DNA of 64,000 bases from Platerodrilus igneus (taxonomy: Eukaryota; Arthropoda; Insecta; Coleoptera; Lycidae). The notes below the pieces were generated by a model. The model saw only the letters and a program-made list of their open reading frames with translations. It did no database searches and was not told the DNA's origin. Shown here piece by piece: positions 56,761-64,000 of the stretch (position 1 is its first letter; each line of letters begins with the position of its first letter). The DNA lies in the NCBI GenBank assembly GCA_036346225.1, contig JARFIW010001323.1, positions 1,162,085 through 1,226,084 of the forward strand. Direction: 5' to 3'. The translations under genes were made by a program, and so were the position numbers.

Positions 56761-57947
56761 GGGTCAGTATGACAGTCTAAGACACACTACTGCGATGTGG
56801 AAGGCAACGAAACCACCACATTACCTTCCAAGTACACTGCGTACAGAAATTGTTAGTAAGATAATGGCATCCTCTAGGGTAAAAAGTTGCTGACGTAAAA
56901 TAGTCCCCCATTCGGATCTCCGGAAGGAGACTACTCCGAGGGTTGTAATCCGAAAGTATAAAAAAAGATTCGTGAACATTATGCGAGTCGGAGCGTGAAA
57001 TGTTAGAAGTATGAAACAAGTAGGTAAGCTAGAGAAAGTGAAAATTGAAATGTATAGGTTAACATTAGACGTAGTAGGAACCAGCGAAGTTTGGTGGCCA
57101 GCGGCGGAAAATTTTTGGAGCGGAGACTTTAGGGTAATTCATACAGGATCAGCGGAAGGAAATTTGGGGATAGTTGTGCGAAAAAAGGTAGTGCACTGTG
57201 TAGAAAACTATCTTCAAAAGAACGAAAGAGTACTCATGGTTGGATTAGAATCTAAACCAGTAAATACAGTAATAATACAAGTATGCATGTCCACCTCTAG
57301 CCACAGTGAGGAGGAAGTAGAAGCAATCTACTAAGATATCGAAGACATACTAAGATACGTAAAAGGACATAAAAATTTACTAATTACGTGAGATTTTAAT
57401 GCAGTGGTAGGTGAGGGTAAGGAAGAAGCAGTAGTTGGTTTATTGGGTTAGGCACGAGAGATGACAGGAGCAACAGGCTGATAGAATTTTTTCAACATGA
57501 ACAATTTTATCATCACAAACACATTATTTCAACATCATGCTAGAAGACGATACATGTGGAAGATGCCAGGAGATATAGGAAGATATCAACTAGATTACAT
57601 TCTTGTTAGACAACGCTTTAGGAATCAAGTAAAAGACTGTAAAAGCTACCCAGAAGCAGATATAAACACTGACCACAACATGGTAGTTATAAAGGCCGCT
57701 CTTAAATTTAAAAATTTGAAAAAAAACGGAAAAAAGCACTTTGACTTTGAGAAGCTCAAAGATAAAGATATCCACGTAAGATTTCAAAGAAAAAATCAAA
57801 TGAGCTGCTGAAAGGTATCGGGAAAGTTTCTAATACTAAGGAAGTAGAAACAGAATGGAATAACATTAAGTCCAGCTTAGACATGACGGCCAGGGATATT
57901 CTGGGGTATACACAAAAAGAATATAAGAAACCATGGATAACAAAGCA
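56761..57947 (+). pseudogene. RTE-type LINE 5' region and endonuclease domain, truncated
   Basis: Apurinic-type endonuclease of a non-LTR retrotransposon, which nicks target DNA for reverse transcription. It belongs to the group often labelled 'craniofacial development protein 2-like' in arthropod annotation. 57,011-57,334 contains KLEKVKIEMYRLTLDVVGTS followed by EVWWP, then RVLMVGLESKPVNTVIIQVC. A broken frame carries DFNAVVGEGKEE (about 57,392). 57,497-57,811 has RYQLDYILVRQRFRNQVKDC and NTDHNMVVIKAAL. The end reads ARDILGYTQKEYKKPWITKH. A GC-richer 5' part with GGCAACGAAACCACCACATT precedes it. Stops at 57,332, 57,391 and about 57,450 break it. No reverse transcriptase follows: homology ends at about 57,947, where an unrelated minus-strand gypsy remnant begins. 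Confidence 0.78.
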
Positions 57948-58760
57948 TATCCATCATGTTGCACAACATTCGTCCATCCTTTCTCACTATCATCCAGTGC
58001 AAATACACCTCGATATCGTCCGATCAGTTTTTTTACCTTGCCCAGTTGGTCGTAGTTTAATCCTTGACACGAAGATATCAACATATCCAGCAATTTTTGT
58101 GAGCAACCGTTGGCTGGTTTATCTTTCATGTCGTTCACACAACGTTTAATATGTCATACTGGAATGCAACTTCTCACAGTCATGTCTTTCTTCAGGGTCA
58201 CCGTATGCGGATTAATGTTCAGCACCCTTACTGGTATCATATTTCGAAACTTTACCAGCGTTCTTCCAATCAGTAATCCCTCCTGACCCATTCCCGATTC
58301 AGTTGCTTCCATCATGCATATTTGTCCTTCCCGGAGCGTATCATCCGGCCGTCCCATTACTATCATTTCCGCCTTCTTGGGCATATTCATATCACAAATC
58401 ATTCGAACTTGCATCGTCTGGTTACTCGTCCCTTGAAATGGAATTTCATCTTCATCTATCCGCAGCATATCTTCTTTCATGTTTACATGAAACCCATATT
58501 CTCTCATGAGATCCATTCCCAAGATTATTTCTTTTGTGATTTCAGCTACCAACACCCGATGATTAATTAGTTTGTCTCCAATTCCCAACGTTACGGCAGG
58601 CTCTCTGTGCGTAGAAATTTTCTCACCACTTGCCATTCGAAGACTTACCGATACAGGTAGCACTTTTCCACGACCAACCAAATCTGGTCTCACAATAGTC
58701 CTTGTCGCTCCTGTATCCACGAGTAATCGGACAACCCTACCATTAATTCTACCATCAATA
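57948..58760 (-). pseudogene. Gypsy pol start: aspartic protease and RT linker
   Basis: Retroelement protease that would cut Gag-Pol. Frame 58,154-58,720 starts MDTGATRTIVRPDLVG, with the catalytic Asp in DTGATRT, and has EIILGMDLMREYGFHV, the usual second conserved block. A following frame (57,866-58,138) reads KVKKLIGRYRGVFALDD and TNVVQH, the linker that leads into RT, and then stops matching at about 57,948. The frame between the two pieces is broken near 58,150. The 5' end of the protease is separated from the knuckle by SINE copy 6. Confidence 0.8.
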
Positions 58761-58798
58761 TAAATGCTGTCCAGACTTCTCGTGCTGTCGACGTTTGC

Positions 58799-59095
58799 AG
58801 GCGGCTCCGTGGCGTAGTGGTATGTGTGTGACTACTACGCCCTAGGTCCCGGGTTCGAATCCGACACGGTCCGCTTGAAAAAATGTTAGGCGAGCATTTT
58901 TCGCAAAAATACACCCTCGTTCGAATGAGAGGTAAAATGGAGGTCCCGTGTGCGAGTGTTGTCACGCACGTTAAAGATCCCTACCTTGCTTGGAACAGCC
59001 AGGATTCGGCAAAATTCAAAATTTTTCAGGTAAAAAAAACTCGCTTCCTGGCCAATGTAGTACCTTCAGGTGGAGCATTGGAAAATCACATGTAA
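58799..59095 (+). mobile_element. SINE, full length (copy 6)
   Basis: A 297-bp copy with perfect 13-bp flanking repeats TGTCGACGTTTGC (58,786-58,798 and 59,096-59,108). It is the best-preserved head: GGCGGCTCCGTGGCGTAGTG (A-box region) and GGGTTCGAATCCGACAC (B box). The tail ends AAATCACATGTAA. Good reference for the family. Confidence 0.93.
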
Positions 59096-59108
59096 TGTCG
59101 ACGTTTGC

Positions 59109-60706
59109 CCCCTTACATTGACCTGCTTTAGCTCAACCGGCTGTTTCTTTGGTTGAGTACAGCTCCTCTGTATATGACCAACTTCACCGCAGCTCCAGCA
59201 TCGCAGACGCCATCTCCGCGGTCGTTGTCTTTTTTTTTTTTTAAGGCGTCGCCGTGGATCAATGTAGTAAGCGTAAAACTACGGATCCCAAGGTCCTGGG
59301 TTCAAATCCCGACACGGTCGACTGCTTGAAAAATGGCAGGTGAGCATTTTTCACAAAAATTACGCCCTCGTTCGGATGAGAGGTTAAATGTAGGTCCCGT
59401 GTGTGAGTGTTGTCACGCACGTTAAAGATCCCTACCTTGCCTGGAACGGCAAGGGTTCGGCAAAATTCTAAATTTCCAGGCAACAAAAAACTCGCCTCCT
59501 GGCCAATGTAGTACCTTCGGGTGGAGCATTGGAAATGTAAATGAACGGTCGTTGTCTTTCTAGGCTTTCCGCCCTTTACTTTTCAAACACACGGTTGATT
59601 ATTTCATCTATGCTGTTCCGCGATTGATCACGTTCTTCTAAGGCAGACCGAAATTTGTTACTCACCCTGTGTGATGTCTGCTTAGCTGCTTCAAATTCAA
59701 GCGCATGAGCCAGTGGGTCATCTAACATTTTTGGCAGTGCTAATCTTAGCGCTTGCTGTGTTTCGCCATCTTTAACGCCACCCACAAATGCTTGAACAGC
59801 CAGTTGTTCGAGGAAGCTATCTGGTGCCGTTGGGTATGCCAATCTAACTAATCTGACAATGTCAGCTCCGAATTCTTGCAAGCTTTCATTTGTCTTTTAC
59901 GAACGGTTCTTAACTTGTGCATGGCAAACCTGTTGAAGATGAGCGTCTCCATATCTCATCTCAAGCTTCGACGTTAGAGGCCGTAATCATTCTGCTGGTG
60001 ATCGGGATTCGTCTGCAAGATGTTAAGAGCTTCCCCCCGTAGGGCCACTATTAAGGAGATAGCCTTCTTTTTGTTACTCCAACTGTTGGCTATTGCAGTG
60101 GCTTCAAATTGTTTCAAATATATGGGCCAGGGTGTTTTACCATCGAATGTGGGTGGTTTCACTTTAAATTATGACGGTATTAACTCGCTTTCTACCATGC
60201 TTCTTATTTCTGGAATGTTCTGATTTACAACTTGGTTTGCTAATTCAATTGGCCGCGGTGTTAGCGAAATCATTTGTTCTTGCAGTCTCATCACATCTTC
60301 TTCCATTTTCACCAATTTACTGTCCAACTCTTGCTCAACTGTACTTACCTGTTCAGTGACATTTTCTTTCAATGCAATAGAGCTTTCCATTAATCTTGGT
60401 CTTTTCAATCAACTTTTCTTCCATTTTGGCAGCATTTTCACTTAACTTTTCTTTCATTTATTTAGCATTTTCACTTAACCTTTCGGTAAGGTTTGATTCC
60501 AGTTCAACTGACGTCACTAAGTTTTCACTGAGTGTCACCTCTAGTTTGGCCGACCTCTCCTCCATTTTCTCAGCATTTTCTCCTAACTTTTCCATTTTCA
60601 GAGCATTTTCACTTTTTTTTTCCATACCAGATTTAAAATCCCTAAAGAAATTCATTAAAGTTCCTGCGTTCATTTTCCTTTGGCTTCTTGTAACAGGCAT
60701 ATACAA
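59109..60706 (-). pseudogene. Gypsy gag: coiled-coil N-terminus, capsid, CCHC knuckle
   Basis: Structural Gag of the minus-strand remnant. The N-terminus (60,458-60,706, starting MYMPVTRSQRKMNAGT) is rich in Glu, Lys and Leu with repeated SENAKKMEE-type phrases, consistent with a coiled coil. It continues in 60,169-60,408, then MKPPTFDGKTPWPIYLKQFE (60,162; a capsid start typical of gypsy Gag), then 59,576-59,881 (VRLAYPTAPDSFLEQLAVQA). The CCHC knuckle CWSCGEVGHIQRSC lies at about 59,160-59,201 on the far side of SINE copy 7. Frames change near 60,440, 60,165 and 59,890, and the SINE splits the gene. Confidence 0.8.
59233..59545 (+). mobile_element. SINE, diverged head (copy 7)
   Basis: About 313 bp, flanked by the 14-bp repeat CGGTCGTTGTCTTT (59,219-59,232 and 59,546-59,559). 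The head reads GTCGCCGTGGATCAATGTAG and differs from copy 6 in the A-box region; the B box is GGGTTCAAATCCCGAC. A T run (about 59,230-59,242) sits at the 5' junction. This could mark a subfamily with another tRNA-like head. Confidence 0.85.
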
Positions 60707-60784
60707 ACTACTTAAATGTCTTTAGACTTGTGTGTTTTTCCTTTTAAATTAATCACTATATACCCCACACAGGCCAGACACCAG

Positions 60785-61313
60785 TGTAGAGGGCTACTAC
60801 TACCGCGTTTGACTAATTTAAAACAAGTAATAACAAGAGTCTTTATTACTCACTGTTCACAAGTCTAATTAACAGTATATGCCTTATTTATAGATGTTTT
60901 TAGTCCAATTAACAATGAAGCACTATCACATTAATGAATTTACAAGCACTCATATCTTCTTAAACTAAATTCTTAACCATCTATTAACAACACTAACACA
61001 ACTATTTATTTATCACACTTTTGTCTATTTATGTATTCTACAAACTGCATGTACATTAGACATGTTCACATAACATTTATGTTTACTCGTGGACTTCCAA
61101 AAGCTCAACTATTTAACTTTACACGATATAATTTATATTCGACATTCTTATATAGACTAACTCTGTACTTCATCATCGGTCTTATTTATACCCCGAATTA
61201 AAAGGTTGATTTGTCCTCCAGTAATTGCTAGAATATTTTCGGTCTCTGGAGAATATACAGTGCTTACGGTGCTTGTGTGTGTTTGACGGGTTGCCTAATA
61301 GTAGCTCGCAACA
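60785..61313 (-). repeat. Candidate 5' LTR of the gypsy remnant
   Basis: On the minus strand the segment starts TGTTGCGAGC and ends TCTACA, giving TG...CA termini and 529 bp. It contains a TATA-like GGTATAAATAAG (about 61,185-61,196). Immediately downstream is TGGTGTCTGGCC, a plausible primer-binding site, then gag. There is no second LTR in the window, so boundaries are inferred. Confidence 0.55.
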
Positions 61314-63130
61314 ATATTTTAGTTTTTAGCTATAATTAATAAGTTAAGTATATTTTTATTTAAGAATATAAGTTTGTATTTTTTCGAAGTTTGATATGCA
61401 ATGGACTAAACTAAAGTTAATATTTTTCTAATGAAAAAATGTATATCGAATATTTTATTTTATGTAGGTTATAAGCACTTTGAATGTGAGGTGTATAATT
61501 TAAACAAACAAAATTTTAGTTTTTTAATGAAACAAAAGTATTCTTTGATTGGAGTACCACATAGCCCACAACACCAACCGTGTAACTTTTTTTCACCACA
61601 CTGATGCCGAGTTAAGTAGATATCATAGAATTGAATTTAACATTTCTTTAAAACTATGTTCGAATCTTATATAAAATTAAAACTGAATTACATTCCCTAT
61701 TTTAATTTAATGTTACATGCGTTCTTTTCTATTTATTTAACAGAAAGAAACACATATATTTTGGTTTTGTCTTCTTATTGCTTGTGACAAAATACGTCAG
61801 TTACAGTAAAAGTAGTAATAATTTTGCCTAACAGGTTGTTTTGATCTTCTAACTCTTAGTTGTGTGTATATAAGGTGTATAGTGCATATAGCAAGCATTT
61901 TCTGTCTAAAATAAATAATTAACTCCATGATCTTTTATTACGAGATTTCTAATGTGATATAGAGTCTCTACAATTCTTTTCGGTAACTCTTAGAACGATA
62001 GTCCATTTTTGTTTCTGCGAATGCATAAGCAGTGGAAGTCTTTATTGAACCCATATGATAAGCATCTTCATTTTCTTAGTCTTGTCGCCTTTCTGAATAC
62101 TATATCAACCAACCAATATACAAATGGTACTGCTTTTTTTTTGCATTGCATTTATCAGATACAACTAAACTTTATTGCCTGAATTGTAACCGGTGTAAGT
62201 AAAAACGGGCAAAATAACAACAATGTCAAGGAATGTATTATAAAAATTAAAATGGCATTGTAGTCTATTTTTGAAGAAGTAGTAATCTTGCTAAAATGAC
62301 CTTCTTGAAATGGGAAGGTATCTATCCTTCGCTTATCAGTCGTAAAACGAGTTCTTGGTTGTGTATTGGTACATACATCTACATTCCAATCATGTTCGAG
62401 ATCCTTACTACATTCTGTTCTGCAGATTCCTTCCAAATAAGTACCATGATGATGGAATCCATGCGAATCACCTGGAGCAAAACATTAAACGATTATATAT
62501 GATTAGTATACATGCAATAGTATTCAAAATTTGTTTAAGTCTCAACAACAATCTTCCTATAAATTTTTGCATTTATAGGAAGATTGTATTATATTTTTAT
62601 AAATAATAATTTCAACCATATTGTGAGACATCCTCTTCTATACAAATTTAAGTATAAATCTTATTCACCATATGGAAGAAACTAAACTATAGAGTAAGTA
62701 GTTTAACCAATGCGATTACTTACATATTTTAAAATTATGGTTTTGGGGTTTGAATTAATTAGGAATTTTAAAAAAGGGTTCGCATCTTTTTATATAATTA
62801 GTGTTTGGGTCACTTCCTTATACATTAATCAAAATACTGTGGTAATTGTTTTTAAAATGTACTTGTGATGTCAACAAATGCCCTTGAAATAAAAAAAAAT
62901 GTGTCCATATGAGGATCAACGTAATTTCCATTGGCAATGTTACGTGAAAATATAGTCGGTTTTCAAATTGTCTTAAAAATTTGACGCACCTTGTATCTTC
63001 AAGACTTTTAATATATTAATATGCGTACTTTTCTATTAGAGCTCCAAAGTAACATTTGGCGCATATTTCATAAAACTTTAATTTGATAAGGTAACATTAA
63101 AACAATTATTTGTCTACCGATTTATTAAAG
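61314..63130. other. AT-rich region with no recognised gene; one hairpin
   Basis: No gene found on either strand. A perfect inverted repeat CAATCTTCCTATAAAT/ATTTATAGGAAGATTG (62,549-62,564 and 62,571-62,586) with a 6-bp loop is the only notable structure. Confidence 0.5.
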
Positions 63131-63139
63131 TAGTTAGTG

Positions 63140-63335
63140 GTAAACACTGTGCGACTTTGGACTCAATATAGGTCAATCGACTAAAAACTATGCGACTTTG
63201 GACTCGGTATATGTTAATCGACTAGAAACGACGTGATTGCACAGGTTTGTAGGCAATCTTCTAAAAACTACGCGACTGTAGATTAAATGTAAGTCAATCA
63301 ACTAGAGAAATGCGTTACTTTGAACTCAAGGTCAG
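63140..63335 (+). repeat. Degenerate tandem repeat, about 42-bp period
   Basis: Four to five units resembling CTATGCGACTTTGGACTC followed by GTCAATCGACTA start near 63,147, 63,189, 63,231, 63,268 and 63,309. Non-coding. Confidence 0.7.
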
Positions 63336-63534
63336 CAAAACTGCTCGTGGTGGATAATTTTGTTAAACGCTTAATAGTAAATACTTGATATCGTTCGAGT
63401 GGGCGGCGTATGAAAGCATGTAGGCTTGGCTTGATTATTTGTTTAATAAGTATAAGTAACAAGATAATTATAAGTTTCATAAATACATAAAAATAATAGT
63501 GAAATAGTTAAAGTTAAATGATTTTAATAGTTTG

Positions 63535-63845
63535 AAGCAGTTCGCAAGTATTCGGTAATCTTCGGAACCCTTCGGAGGGTTTCTTGGTTGTTTGTGGAAC
63601 CAAAATAAACTTAAACACTTATTGAATAACTGTAGTTAGAAAACATTTACAGTTTGAAGAGGTCCAGACGTCTTCAGCGGTTTTCGGAACTCTTCGGAAG
63701 GCTTCGTGTTTTACTTGTGGGACAACGTTAAGTTACAAAGAATTATGATATAAAATTAAAACTATTAATTGAACATATATACAAGCATAGAGGGGTTCAG
63801 AAGTTTTCGATTGTCTTCGGAACTATTCGTGCGGCTTCATGATAG
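63535..63845 (+). repeat. Degenerate tandem repeat, about 120-135-bp period
   Basis: Three units contain CTTCGGAACCCTTCGGAGGG (63,559), TTCGGAACTCTTCGGAAGGC (63,684) and CTTCGGAACTATTCGTGCGG (63,815), each preceded by GTTC/GTCC-A-AGT-TTC-like sequence. The spacer between units is AT-rich. Confidence 0.65.
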
Positions 63846-64000
63846 TTAGTAGTGCTTTAAGAATCGTCAAGTGCGTCGCTGTTAAACTCTACGGAGGTGT
63901 CGTTTTAGAGGTAGAGTTGACAGACGCAATCACAATAACGACTTGTCGGTGAACTATGGAACGGAGCTTTACGTCCATACATAGTTTCTTAACTATTGTT

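Larger units (their letters stand above)
57948..61313 (-). mobile_element. Gypsy-type retrotransposon remnant, 5' part, minus strand
   Basis: Reading on the minus strand: a 5' LTR candidate (61,313-60,785), a primer-site region, gag with coiled coil and knuckle, protease, then the first residues of RT, ending abruptly at 57,948 against the RTE fragment. Two SINEs (58,799-59,095 and 59,233-59,545) interrupt it. Confidence 0.75.

Noticed and set aside
1..64000. CRISPR arrays, bacterial operons, riboswitches or rRNA
   Set aside because: None of the repeat arrays has a direct-repeat/spacer pattern, and the gene content is eukaryotic transposons.

Overview
This is about 64 kb of AT-rich eukaryotic DNA made almost entirely of transposable elements, mostly decayed and often nested. 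I found no convincing host gene, rRNA, functional tRNA or CRISPR. The set of elements points to an invertebrate, most likely an arthropod: env-bearing and env-less Ty3/gypsy retrotransposons, a DD82E Tc1/mariner-like element, a Tigger/pogo-like element with a 57-bp intron, an RTE-type LINE fragment, tRNA-derived SINEs, and virus-type family B DNA polymerase genes. The species cannot be fixed from sequence alone.

Layout. 1-4.7 kb: 3' part of a Ty3/gypsy-related element (copy A) with a scrambled gag, no pol, a degenerate repeat-coding tract, a polypurine tract and the start of a 3' LTR. 4.69-8.0 kb: a complete Sailor-like (DD82E) transposon with TIRs, a TA duplication and a nearly intact transposase. 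8.0-10.4 kb: featureless. 10.4-15.3 kb: 5'-truncated, minus-strand, env-carrying gypsy (errantivirus-like) with RT end, RNase H, integrase, env and LTR. 16.44-32.44 kb: a large TIR element (Academ/XPG-like) carrying a decayed FEN1/CXC gene on the minus strand, itself invaded by a SINE (22.7 kb) and by a complete LTR retrotransposon, copy B (24.5-31.85 kb), which landed inside its right TIR. 34.0-37.4 kb: Tigger/pogo-like element. 38.2-45.0 kb: a striking 6.8-kb palindrome with 2.37-kb arms carrying the 3' half of a protein-primed-type DNA polymerase gene, with a GC-rich foldback near the centre. 45.5-52.5 kb: an inverted pair of LTR/leader-like sequences around a second inverted tRNA-like repeat. 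53.6-54.9 kb: stacked SINEs. 56.8-57.9 kb: RTE endonuclease fragment joined to a minus-strand gypsy gag-pol remnant (57.9-61.3 kb) that contains two more SINEs. 61.3-64 kb: non-coding, with tandem repeats at the end.

How the parts relate. The elements can be ordered in time by nesting: the Academ-like element predates copy B and one SINE; the gypsy remnant at 58-61 kb predates two SINEs; one SINE entered a site already used by another. Seven copies of one SINE family, six bounded by direct repeats of 13-17 bp and one by a 10-bp repeat, are the best-defined repeat family here. The most unusual object is the palindromic polymerase element, whose two arms carry different frame-breaking lesions and whose outer ends are arrays of 57-bp repeats around a TTTACATGTAAA palindrome.
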